DNA of 64,000 bases from Chitinophaga sp. Cy-1792 (GTDB lineage: Bacteria; Bacteroidota; Bacteroidia; Chitinophagales; Chitinophagaceae): NCBI RefSeq assembly GCF_011752935.1, contig NZ_VWWO01000002.1, positions 1,922,001-1,986,000 of the forward strand. Reading direction: 5' to 3'. Position numbers and translations under genes: made by a program. The notes beneath the pieces were generated by a model. It had not been told where the DNA came from and did no database searches. It saw only the letters and a list, made by a program, of their open reading frames with translations. How positions within the stretch are numbered: the stretch's first letter is position 1; every line of letters begins with the position of its first letter. Shown here one piece after another: positions 35,543 to 43,693 of the stretch.

Positions 35543-37717
35543 TTATTTCTTCAGGGTACGTAAGAAATGCCGCACCTCATGATAACTTCGTAAATAGTAC
35601 CTGGCCGCCGATACCTGGCTACCTACCTTAATGGTATAAGCCGACGGTGGTAAGGTTTTAAAGATATCTTCATCCGTTACATCGTCTCCCATTGCCATAA
35701 TAAAATCATAGTCTCCCTGGTGTAGCCAGCTATCTGCTGCTTTGCCTTTATTGATTTCCACGTTCTTCACTTCAATAACCATATCTCCCGGCAAAATCTG
35801 CAATCCCTTTTCCTGGGCGTAGTAACGGAGCGTCGCCATGAGTTCATTGGCGCGGAGCTCTCCTAATCCGGGTTCTACTTTACGGTAATGCCATACCAGT
35901 GAATAGGTTTTTTCTTCGATGAAGGATCCCGGCGTACGGTCTGTTACTGTTTCCAGTATGGGCCTGATTTCCTGTTTCCATTTGTCGCTGAGTCCGGGAA
36001 GCTGGTACCATTCCCCATCTTTTGTTTTCTGCCAGGCGCCATGTTCCGCAACGAGATCCATTGGCAGATGGCCAAACCAGCGGCCCAGCGTCTCATGGTT
36101 TCTTCCGCTGATCATGACAATTTTATTGCCAGGAACTGCGGCCAGCTCTCTCAGTAGCTGGTAAAGGTCGGGATCCGGCGAAGCCTGGTCTATATTTACC
36201 TGGAAACCTACCAGTGTCCCATCGTAGTCGAGGAATATCATACGGTTCTTGGCCTTACGGTATTCCTGGCGTATATACATGGCCGTTTCCGGACTCACTC
36301 TTCTGGCCAGCATATTCTGCTGCATGACGTTCACTTCCTGTAGTCGGGTCATGAACAGCTTCACCCAGTGGTTAATATTGAATTTCGAGACCACCTGACG
36401 CATGGCCTTCATCCGACGGGTTTGCTCTTCCAGTGGCATATTGATGGCTTCCACAATAGCGGAGGTAATGGCACTGATATTATTGGGATTGACAATGATT
36501 GCGTCGATCAGTTCTTTGGAGGCGCCGGCCATTTCACTGAGAATCAGTACGCCGTCGTTGTTGTTACGACTGGCTACGTATTCCTTGCTGACGAGGTTCA
36601 TACCGTCGCGCATAGGTGTAACCAGACAGATATCCGCAAAATTATAGAGCGCTGACAGCATCTCTACAGGGAAGGAACGATAAAAGTACTGGATCGGGTG
36701 CCAGCTGAGCGTGCGGTAACGGGCGTTGATATGTCCTACCTTACGGTCTATATCTTCTCTTAGTTGTTTGTATTGTGGTACGGTATCCCTGGATGGTACC
36801 ACGATCATATACAGTACTACCTTGGAAATCATCTCCGGGTATAGCTGAAATAGCTGCTCGAAGGCTTCAAGACGCTGTAGTATTCCCTTGCTGTAATCCA
36901 GCCGGTCGATAGAGAGGACCATCTTTTCTGTCTTGAAGGTCTCCTTTAACTCATTGATTAACCTTTGCACTTCGGGATCATGCCCGAGCTGGGAGTATTT
37001 GGCATCGTCTATCCCCATGGGAAAAGTTTCCACTACGATTGCCCTGTCGTTATAGGAAACGACATTGGCGGAGGTCTGCGCTGGCAAAAGCCTGTTGACG
37101 GCGTCCAGGAAATAGCGGGTATCGTCGAAGGTATGGAAGCCCATCAGATCGGCGCCAAGCATCCCTTCCAGGATTTCGGTACGCCATGGGATAAGGCGGA
37201 ATAATTCGAAAGAAGGAAAAGGAATATGCTGGAAGAAGCCTATTGATATCTCCGGCATTTCTGCCCGGAGCATGCCGGGAAGTAACAACAGCTGATAATC
37301 CTGTACCCAGATAATATCTCCCTGTTCTGCTACAGATAAAATGATGTCCCGGAATTTCCTGTTGACCTGATAATAGTAGTCCCAGTTATTTTGTTCATAG
37401 CGGGCATAAACGGACATATAGTGGAAAACCGGCCACAGTGTTTCATTGGAGAAGCCCTCATAAAAGTAGTTGATTTCATCTTCCGTGAGGAAAACGGGCA
37501 TGAGATTCATCTTTCTCAGCTGTGCCGTCACTTCTGATTGCGCTTTCGGATCACTGATTTCCTGTCCAGGCCATCCGATCCAGATGTTGTTCCCTTCCCT
37601 GTAAATAGATCCTAAACCGGTTGCCAGTCCCCCTTCGCTGGTTTGCAACGAGAATTTACCCTCCTGTTCTGAAATCTTAACCGGTAACCTGTTCGATACA
37701 ATAATAGTTTTTCTCAT
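35543..37717 (-). CDS. Bifunctional trehalose-6-phosphate synthase/phosphatase (OtsA-OtsB fusion)
   Basis: 724 residues with two enzymes in one chain. Residues 1 to about 470 form a GT20 synthase: SNRLPVK near 6-12, GWPGQEI, DYQLLLLPGML, FQHIPFPSFE, FPMGIDD and SIDRLDYSKGILQRL near 266-280. From about 490 comes an HAD-type phosphatase (FLDYDGTLVGF near 494-504, ISGRNHET, FIMAMGDDVTDEDIF near 690-704). The first half joins UDP-glucose and glucose 6-phosphate; the second releases free trehalose. The fusion order (OtsA then OtsB) is common in Bacteroidota. A promoter is seen at 37740-37770. Confidence 0.95.
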   Translation of the reverse strand: MRKTIIVSNRLPVKISEQEGKFSLQTSEGGLATGLGSIYREGNNIWIGWPGQEISDPKAQSEVTAQLRKMNLMPVFLTEDEINYFYEGFSNETLWPVFHYMSVYARYEQNNWDYYYQVNRKFRDIILSVAEQGDIIWVQDYQLLLLPGMLRAEMPEISIGFFQHIPFPSFELFRLIPWRTEILEGMLGADLMGFHTFDDTRYFLDAVNRLLPAQTSANVVSYNDRAIVVETFPMGIDDAKYSQLGHDPEVQRLINELKETFKTEKMVLSIDRLDYSKGILQRLEAFEQLFQLYPEMISKVVLYMIVVPSRDTVPQYKQLREDIDRKVGHINARYRTLSWHPIQYFYRSFPVEMLSALYNFADICLVTPMRDGMNLVSKEYVASRNNNDGVLILSEMAGASKELIDAIIVNPNNISAITSAIVEAINMPLEEQTRRMKAMRQVVSKFNINHWVKLFMTRLQEVNVMQQNMLARRVSPETAMYIRQEYRKAKNRMIFLDYDGTLVGFQVNIDQASPDPDLYQLLRELAAVPGNKIVMISGRNHETLGRWFGHLPMDLVAEHGAWQKTKDGEWYQLPGLSDKWKQEIRPILETVTDRTPGSFIEEKTYSLVWHYRKVEPGLGELRANELMATLRYYAQEKGLQILPGDMVIEVKNVEINKGKAADSWLHQGDYDFIMAMGDDVTDEDIFKTLPPSAYTIKVGSQVSAARYYLRSYHEVRHFLRTLKK

Positions 37718-37739
37718 AGTCTTATTATATATCTATTTT

Positions 37740-37770
37740 CAAAATACATGCTAATGGATGTTGCACCAAT
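37740..37770 (-). promoter_or_regulatory. Promoter of the OtsA-OtsB fusion gene
   Basis: On the minus strand ATTG (37767-37770), then TATTTTG ending at 37740; the overall 31-nt span equals that of TTTG-n19-TAnnTTTG. Start near 37733, leader about 16 nt. Confidence 0.5.
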
Positions 37771-37955
37771 TCATCAATAAATGTACCCGGAGAGCGGAAC
37801 CTGAGAATATAAGTACCTGAATACGGTGATAGTGCCAATGGTTCATCTTAAGGGTTGGGGGTAACAGAATGCTTAAATTGTCTTGCTTATATTTTTAGCA
37901 GGTGCGAATGTACAATATACAGAAAATGAAGTAGATAGACAAAAGGATATAGAAA

Positions 37956-37981
37956 AAGAGACCGGTTTTTACCGGCCTCTT
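37956..37981. terminator. Terminator-like hairpin before the SDR stop
   Basis: Stem 37956-37966 with 37971-37981 (one mismatch), TTTT loop, A-run before. It lies 3' of the SDR gene. Nothing else is seen in 37771-37955. Confidence 0.75.
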
Positions 37982-37990
37982 ACTAAGAAT

Positions 37991-38629
37991 TCAGCTTTTA
38001 CCCGCCAAAAACGGCGCCTGATGGATATAGCTGCTATTATATAGCATATGCGTCATTTCCTGGGCTATATCGCCCGCGTTTACATAGTTACCCGGACAAT
38101 CATCTACTGCTATACTAACCTTCCCGGAAGCCGGCTTAAAATGAATAAATGGCACCCGTACCATTGTCCAGGCCAGCTTACTGGCTGCCAGCATTTCATA
38201 GGAAAGCTGCCTGTCGTTGCTGACCAGTGGGTACGTTTGCTGCATCCATTGGGTGGCCTTACGCGTTTCAGGCCCTTTATTATCGGCAGGAACGTCTACA
38301 TTAATTCCGGCCAGCAGCACATAGCGGCTGATCTGGTGAACGGGCATTGCTTTCATCAGATGGGTTGTCAGCAGACCCGCCACCAGTGGCTCACCGGGTC
38401 GCTGACCGATAGTGCTCAGTACTGCCTGCGTGCCTTCCAGCAGCTGATCGATGGCGATGTAATCCAACGCGTCGCCTTGAATGACCGTCAGGTGAGGATG
38501 CCGGAAAGTGAATGTGCCTGGATGGCGGACCAGCGCCTTCACCTCATAGCCCGCTTGTAGAAGTGATTGGAGTAGATATAGACCTGTACGGCCAGCGCCG
38601 CCTAAGACGGCTATAGTGGAGTATTGCAT
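37991..38629 (-). CDS. NAD(P)-binding oxidoreductase (NmrA/atypical SDR)
   Basis: 212 residues. Rossmann start IAVLGGAGRTGLYLLQSLLQ near 6-25, then VKALVRHP near 31-38 and LEGTQAVLSTIGQRPGEP. The family (NmrA-like/SDR-a5) binds NAD(P)H; some members are redox-sensing regulators, others reductases, and the Tyr-x3-Lys catalytic pair is not evident here. It is preceded by an operator-like double site at 38633-38703 and by the CGNR-type regulator gene on the same strand. Confidence 0.82.
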   Translation of the reverse strand: MQYSTIAVLGGAGRTGLYLLQSLLQAGYEVKALVRHPGTFTFRHPHLTVIQGDALDYIAIDQLLEGTQAVLSTIGQRPGEPLVAGLLTTHLMKAMPVHQISRYVLLAGINVDVPADNKGPETRKATQWMQQTYPLVSNDRQLSYEMLAASKLAWTMVRVPFIHFKPASGKVSIAVDDCPGNYVNAGDIAQEMTHMLYNSSYIHQAPFLAGKS

Positions 38630-38632
38630 AGT

Positions 38633-38703
38633 TGTAAATATTACATAGGAAATAAGGCTGCCCGGTAAACGGACAGCAAGAATACCGGCTGTTAATATTT
38701 ACA
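38633..38703. promoter_or_regulatory. Paired palindromic sites between the SDR and CGNR genes
   Basis: TGTAAATATTACA at 38633-38645 (TGTAA-n3-TTACA) and TGTTAATATTTACA at 38690-38703. Each is near-palindromic, and they also form a 12-bp perfect inverted repeat with each other (TTGTAAATATTA at 38632-38643 against TAATATTTACAA at 38693-38704). The first is 4 bp before the SDR ATG. This looks like an operator pair that would close a loop. Confidence 0.55.
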
Positions 38704-38749
38704 ATTATCTTTTAATGAGCTGAAGATACAGTATCTATTGGAAGATGAT

Positions 38750-39367
38750 TCATTTAGTCTTTTTATTCTTTTGCTGGAAGCGGGTTACTTTGGTAACATC
38801 ACCGCAGGTGGCCATGCTACACCAGCGTCTGGAGCCATTTTTACTTTTGTCCAGGAAGAGCTTACCACAGCGGGGGCATTGTTTGACAGCTTTCACCTGA
38901 GGTGTAGCCAGCAGGCCAGCGGCTGATTGCACAATCTTCCAGATGGGGAGCTCCAGCCCCGGCGCGCTGAGCGACAGTTGACCATGTCCCAGTCGTTTGT
39001 CCCAGGAGAATTCCAAATTCGTATAGGCTTCACTGATATAGGTGTTGAGCGTGAGCAGGTCATTGTCGGCCAGTGGCTTACGCGATATTACCTGCCGGAA
39101 GATGGTATACAGGAGTTCCCGTAGCCGCAAGCCTTTGTCGAATGCCTGGGCTGCTTTAACCGGATAATCCTTCGCGAGTCGTTCCAGTGTCTGAATAATT
39201 TTGGGGGAGATGATCTCCGTCTGATGACACCAAAGGCTGAGGTCTTTATAAGTTTGGAGGAGTTCGGTAGGGTCTGTTTTGAAGCGGTCACTGAGGGTAT
39301 TCAGGAAATCCAGGCAGTAAATGCCGCCATCTGGTTTCAGGCTTGATATGGTCACCGGGGTAGTCAT
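38750..39367 (-). CDS. CGNR/ABATE-domain transcriptional regulator-like protein
   Basis: 205 residues. N-terminal ABATE-type domain (YCLDFLNTLSDR near 16-27, with TDPTELLQTYKDLSLW) and a C-terminal zinc finger: CPRCGKLFLDKSKNGSRRWCS near 162-182, then CGDVTKVTRF. Typical members read CGNR at the last position; here the Asn-Arg is DV, so the naming residues are lost although the four cysteines and the basic tail remain. The family is thought to bind nucleic acids and respond to stress. It lies directly upstream of the SDR gene. Confidence 0.8.
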   Translation of the reverse strand: MTTPVTISSLKPDGGIYCLDFLNTLSDRFKTDPTELLQTYKDLSLWCHQTEIISPKIIQTLERLAKDYPVKAAQAFDKGLRLRELLYTIFRQVISRKPLADNDLLTLNTYISEAYTNLEFSWDKRLGHGQLSLSAPGLELPIWKIVQSAAGLLATPQVKAVKQCPRCGKLFLDKSKNGSRRWCSMATCGDVTKVTRFQQKNKKTK

Positions 39368-39623
39368 TGTAATGTGATTTATTCAGGGTGTTTCCTAAGT
39401 TACGCCATTACGTTTAACCAGTCAAATTAGTTTTACCGGTTAGTATTTTTATAGGTAATTCTGTAGAAAATCCTTATCTAAAGTAATAGTTAATCAAAAT
39501 GTAATCATCTTGCTAAAAATCAACAATTTAAACAGATGAAATATTATTGAAAAAATGGAGATCCAGTGGCCTGACCGATATAATTTTAGCTACTGAAAGC
39601 GGAATGGATGGGCTTAAAAAAGA

Positions 39624-39654
39624 ATTGCATTCCGGCAGGTTACCGGAATGCAAT
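39624..39654. terminator. Hairpin terminator 3' of the GT-C-like gene
   Basis: 12-bp perfect stem (39624-39635 with 39643-39654), 7-nt loop. It lies in the 318-bp gap 39368-39685, which otherwise shows nothing clear apart from AT-rich sequence. Confidence 0.8.
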
Positions 39655-39685
39655 ATATAGATATAATATTTTATAAAGTTAGACT

Positions 39686-41335
39686 TTATTTAGATGTGTT
39701 CACATAGATTTCAATTGTGGCATTTGTCGGGCGACGAGGCGCCAAAAAGGTATCAATACGCATATAGTTGTCTTGCAATACCGGCCTCAGCGCAAACGGG
39801 TAAAAGTTGTTTAGCGTCGGGGCGTATTCATATAATATCAGGTCGTAGTGATGTGCCTTTATCTTCTCTTCGAATGTATGGAGCTGCCTGTTAAACATCC
39901 CTACCCCCAGATGGTACCAGAGCGGATAGTCTGGTCCCGTTTCCAGCTGGTAAGGCATCGCTTCGGCCAGTGGAGTCAGCTCTGTCATATTGAGGACCTT
40001 TAACCCGCTCTTCTTCTCCTTTACTACCGGCAGGGCTAATACCCGCTCTATTCCCTTTACTGTACTAACAGGCATATATATACGCTTAAATACCGGCAGA
40101 TTGGTAAAGGTCCATTGGCCTACGGGTTCATCTACAAAACTGGTATCGGGCTTTATAACCATATAGTTGTGCCGGGATACGATATTCTCCCCGGTAGCTT
40201 TCATTTCTGCGGCTATATCATGTTGCGGGAAGATACGCTGGGTTAGTCTGTCTGCATAGCGCCAGTAAGCACCTGACCACCAGAGCAGCACCAGCGCAGC
40301 CGTCATCCCGATAAATTTACGGGACTCCGTGTTGAACGACAGCTTATTACAAAGCTGGTGTCCTATAAAGGCAAAACAGAAAGCGTGAAAGAAGATATTG
40401 TTATCCAGCGGTGTATAACTGGTAACCTGGAAGATGGCAGCTTCTGCCAGTATTCCTAAAGTCAGCAGTGCGAAGGTAACTGCCTTACGGTCCTGCAGCC
40501 ATGCTTTCCAGCTGCTGACGCCAGCGGCTATACTAAAGACCACCAAAAGGAAATATGCTTTAAGCCAGGCCGACCAGGCCATTATCTCTGTAAAGATATC
40601 CCCCGGGTCTAAGCGTGAGCTATGTGGTGCCTGCCCATGGTTAAACCAGTAGCTGAAGCCGGCGCCTAAAGGCAGTATGATGAGGAGCGCAACTGACAGG
40701 TAAGCAATGATGAAGGCGACCAGTGCCGACCAGCGGCTGGAGGTAACTGCATTATATAACAGGAGCGCCAGCGCAATGAGCAGCGCCATGCCTCCTCCGT
40801 CCTGCTTGGTAAAAAACGACAGGAACAGGAAGAAAGCGGCAATGATCATCATCAGCCATCCTGCGATTTTGTTATCTGTAAACAAGCCTCTTAACAGAAA
40901 ACTCAGACCTACCAGCTCATATACGATAACCGTATGGTTGTACCAGGGCCAGAAGTTATTCAGGGAGTAAGAGAGGAGAAATACCAGCAACGCCGTAATC
41001 CGTATACCCGGTTTTACATCAAAGGATTTAAGTATGGAGATAAAGGAGAGTCCGGCCAGGATGTTCAGGAATGCCTGTGCTTTCACCAGCGTGATCATCG
41101 CCGGCCCAAAGAGTTTAAAGAACAGTGCCGGCACGATCCAGTAGCCATAGCCCAGCGGCATACCGAAGTCTTTATAAGGCTGCTGACCTAAATAGAGCCT
41201 GTACGCTCCTTCCCATGAAAGAAATATGTTAACCCTGTACGGGAAGGTCATGAACAATGGAATGAGGGCAAAACCTATTATCAGTAAAATTTCAAGGAGG
41301 GCCCATTTACGGGTCGAAAGGGATGTTGATGGCAT
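39686..41335 (-). CDS. GT-C-like polytopic membrane protein (putative glycosyltransferase)
   Basis: 549 residues with about 11 membrane helices, the first at about 14-34. A first extracytoplasmic loop follows (WEGAYRLYLGQQPYKDFGMPLGYGYW near 41-66) with several acidic and aromatic residues, as in GT-C glycosyltransferases that use polyprenyl-phosphate sugars. A C-terminal soluble part from about 400 follows. No precise family match. It is divergent from a UbiA-DprE1-DprE2-HAD operon, so a transferase using the polyprenyl-linked pentose made there is a sensible inference, not a demonstrated fact. Confidence 0.65.
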   Translation of the reverse strand: MPSTSLSTRKWALLEILLIIGFALIPLFMTFPYRVNIFLSWEGAYRLYLGQQPYKDFGMPLGYGYWIVPALFFKLFGPAMITLVKAQAFLNILAGLSFISILKSFDVKPGIRITALLVFLLSYSLNNFWPWYNHTVIVYELVGLSFLLRGLFTDNKIAGWLMMIIAAFFLFLSFFTKQDGGGMALLIALALLLYNAVTSSRWSALVAFIIAYLSVALLIILPLGAGFSYWFNHGQAPHSSRLDPGDIFTEIMAWSAWLKAYFLLVVFSIAAGVSSWKAWLQDRKAVTFALLTLGILAEAAIFQVTSYTPLDNNIFFHAFCFAFIGHQLCNKLSFNTESRKFIGMTAALVLLWWSGAYWRYADRLTQRIFPQHDIAAEMKATGENIVSRHNYMVIKPDTSFVDEPVGQWTFTNLPVFKRIYMPVSTVKGIERVLALPVVKEKKSGLKVLNMTELTPLAEAMPYQLETGPDYPLWYHLGVGMFNRQLHTFEEKIKAHHYDLILYEYAPTLNNFYPFALRPVLQDNYMRIDTFLAPRRPTNATIEIYVNTSK

Positions 41336-41363
41336 AGATGAAATTGGGATTCGCTACTTTGTA

Positions 41364-41378
41364 ATGTTATCATAACAT
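41364..41378. promoter_or_regulatory. Perfect 15-bp palindrome in the GT-C/UbiA divergent gap
   Basis: ATGTTAT-C-ATAACAT with 7-bp arms. It sits 29 bp upstream of the GT-C-like ATG and just 3' of a -7 element for that gene (TATTTTTG, 41388-41395, minus strand), the usual place for a repressor site. Confidence 0.45.
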
Positions 41379-41387
41379 ATAGACAAT

Positions 41388-41395
41388 CAAAAATA
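41388..41395 (-). promoter_or_regulatory. -7 element for the GT-C-like gene
   Basis: TATTTTTG on the minus strand, exact TAnnTTTG; no convincing -33. Confidence 0.4.
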
Positions 41396-41438
41396 ATTGA
41401 ATTAATTGTATCTTGTTGCGTCAACTTTAGTTCCCCCC

Positions 41439-42326
41439 ATGAAATATTTGAAATTACTCCGCCCCAAGCACTGGGCTAAGAATGCCTTCCTCTTTATCCC
41501 TTTATTTTTTGCAGGGCAGTTATTTAATCTTGATAAGATTGTAGAACTCATTGTAGCATTTATCTCTTTTAGTTTAGTAGCGAGCAGTATTTATGTCATC
41601 AATGATTATCAGGATATTGAGGCCGATAAGATCCATCCGGTTAAATGTAAGCGCCCCCTGGCTTCCGGAGCCGTATCGAAACCAGCAGCGTTGGTGCTCT
41701 TCGCGTTATGTATCATTGTAGGCTTTGCGCTGGCCTGGTATGTACGTCCCAAATTTGCCTTTGTAGTAGCTATCTACTTCGTCATTAACCTCTTCTATTC
41801 CTTCGGGCTGAAGAACATCTCTATATTGGATATCATTATTCTGGCCATTGGTTTCGTATTACGTGTAAAGGCAGGCGGTGTGGCCACAGAAGTAGCGATG
41901 TCTGAATGGCTGATGATCATGGTGTTTCTCCTGGCCTTATTTATGGCAATTGCGAAAAGAAGGGACGATGTACTTATCAAGTTGTCGTCCGGACAGGAAA
42001 TGCGTAAGGCTGCCAAGGGTTATAACCTGGATTTCATGAATGTAATGCTGGCCCTGGTATCTGCCGTTATCATTGTGGCGTACCTTATGTATACCATGGC
42101 CCCTGAAACGCAGCAGCGCTTTAATACCTATCGCTTATATTATACCTCCCTCTTTGTTATTGGAGGATTATTACGATATTTGCAAATAACCTACGTGGAG
42201 AACAATACTGGTTCTCCCACCAAGATCCTATATAAAGACCGTTTTATTCAATTAACCATTTTCCTGTGGGTCCTGAGTTTTTATGTTTTAATTTATTTAC
42301 CCACTAACGTTAGATTCTTTGAATAA
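41439..42326 (+). CDS. UbiA-family polyprenyl-phosphate phosphoribosyltransferase (Rv3806c-like)
   Basis: 295 residues from the ATG at 41439; the longer TTG frame from 41406 adds a non-family extension. Around eight helices. The UbiA motif NDYQDIEADKIHPVKCKRP near 55-73 carries the Asp pair that binds magnesium and the pyrophosphate donor. The KHWAKNAFLFIPLFFAG start and the NDYxDxxAD form are typical of decaprenyl-phosphate phosphoribosyltransferases, which move 5-phosphoribose from PRPP to a polyprenyl phosphate. Stop and next start share TAATG. Confidence 0.9.
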   Translation: MKYLKLLRPKHWAKNAFLFIPLFFAGQLFNLDKIVELIVAFISFSLVASSIYVINDYQDIEADKIHPVKCKRPLASGAVSKPAALVLFALCIIVGFALAWYVRPKFAFVVAIYFVINLFYSFGLKNISILDIIILAIGFVLRVKAGGVATEVAMSEWLMIMVFLLALFMAIAKRRDDVLIKLSSGQEMRKAAKGYNLDFMNVMLALVSAVIIVAYLMYTMAPETQQRFNTYRLYYTSLFVIGGLLRYLQITYVENNTGSPTKILYKDRFIQLTIFLWVLSFYVLIYLPTNVRFFE

Positions 42327-43657
42327 TGCAAAAACGGTTAGCAAACTGGGGAAACTACCCCGCCATTGCCAGTGAGGAAAGTTCCTTCACACAGGAAGAA
42401 CAACTGCGCAACTTTGTAAGCACGAACCATGAGCTGATAGCGCGCGGAAACGGTCGTTGCTATGGTGATGCCTCTTTGGGCAAGCATAGCATCTCCATGC
42501 TTAAATATGATAAGATATTGTCTTTCGATACGGAAAAAGGTATCATGGAATGCCAGGCAGGTGTTACCCTCGACCAGCTTCTTGATATTCTCGTTCCCAA
42601 AGGATGGTTCTTACCCATTACACCAGGTACGAAATTCATTACCATTGGCGGCGCAGTAGCCTCTGATGTACATGGTAAAAACCACCACGTAGACGGCGCC
42701 TTTTCTAACCATATTATTGATATGGATGTGATTACAGGCACCGGTGAAACAATTACCTGCAGCCCCAATCAGCATACAGACCTTTTCTGGGCTACCTGTG
42801 GCGGCATGGGATTAACCGGTGTCATTACCCGCGTGAAGTTTGACCTGAAGAAAATAGAAACGGCGTATATCCGTCAGACGCAGATCAAGGCAAAGAACCT
42901 GGAAGATGTGATCCGGCTGTTCGAAGAATATAAGCACTATACGTATTCCATGGCGTGGATCGACTGCCTCAAGCAGGGCGACTCCTTCGGCAGAAGTATC
43001 CTCATCGTTGGAGAACATGCCACCCCGGAAGAACTGAACGCTAAGCAGGCAAAGGCGCCATTAACGTTGCCGGTTAAACGAAAACTGACAGTCCCTTTCA
43101 ACCTCCCTTCCTTTATCCTGAATACACTGACAGTCAAAATCTTTAACTGGCTCTACTACAATAAAAATCTCAAGCGCGAAATCAATAACGTCGTACCTTA
43201 CGAGCCCTTCTTCTATCCGCTGGATGCTATCCTTCACTGGAACAGAGGTTATGGCAAAGCAGGGTTTGTACAGTACCAGTTTGTGCTGCCGCTGGAACAT
43301 AAAGATGGACTGGTAGCCATATTGAAACGTATCTCCGACAAAGGCTGGGGATCCTTCCTGGCGGTATTGAAAGTATTTGGTAACCAGGAAAGCCTGATCT
43401 CCTTCCCGATGGAAGGCTATACGCTGGCACTGGATTTCCCGGTACGCAAAGGGCTCTTCGAGTTCCTGGATGAGCTGGATGAGATTGTACTGCAATACGG
43501 GGGAAGATTATATCTTTCCAAAGATGCCCGCATGAAACAGGAAGTATTCTGGAAGAGCTACCCCAATGCAGAGAAATTCGCGGCCATCGTAAAGCAATAT
43601 AATAATGACAAGCGCTTTACCTCTTTACAGTCAGAGCGTTTACAGCTGACCCGATAA
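42326..43657 (+). CDS. DprE1-like FAD oxidase (polyprenyl-phospho-ribose 2-epimerase component)
   Basis: 443 residues. Vanillyl-alcohol-oxidase-type FAD domain: NGRCYGDASLG near 38-48, GGAVASDVHGKNHH near 109-122 and GGMGLTGVITRVKFDL near 155-170. The C-terminal substrate region includes FLAVLKVFG, LALDFPVRKG near 366-375 and GGRLYLSKDARM near 391-402. In mycobacterial DprE1 the enzyme oxidises the 2'-OH of decaprenylphosphoryl-ribose. The position of the Cys in the mycobacterial CVDFP block is Ala here (LALDFP); the catalytic Lys (SKDAR) is kept. The start overlaps the UbiA stop by 1 nt. Confidence 0.93.
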   Translation: MQKRLANWGNYPAIASEESSFTQEEQLRNFVSTNHELIARGNGRCYGDASLGKHSISMLKYDKILSFDTEKGIMECQAGVTLDQLLDILVPKGWFLPITPGTKFITIGGAVASDVHGKNHHVDGAFSNHIIDMDVITGTGETITCSPNQHTDLFWATCGGMGLTGVITRVKFDLKKIETAYIRQTQIKAKNLEDVIRLFEEYKHYTYSMAWIDCLKQGDSFGRSILIVGEHATPEELNAKQAKAPLTLPVKRKLTVPFNLPSFILNTLTVKIFNWLYYNKNLKREINNVVPYEPFFYPLDAILHWNRGYGKAGFVQYQFVLPLEHKDGLVAILKRISDKGWGSFLAVLKVFGNQESLISFPMEGYTLALDFPVRKGLFEFLDELDEIVLQYGGRLYLSKDARMKQEVFWKSYPNAEKFAAIVKQYNNDKRFTSLQSERLQLTR

Positions 43658-43693
43658 AATATTATTCCTGCTAACCAATACCTTCGCAATCCC

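Noticed and set aside
37785..37850. TPP-riboswitch-like text (CTGAGA ... ACCTGA ... TGCCA)
   Set aside because: The elements are in roughly the right order, but P1 is not closed, the usual GAACCTGAT and GGG boxes are not clear, and no thiamine gene lies downstream on that strand. Treated as coincidence.
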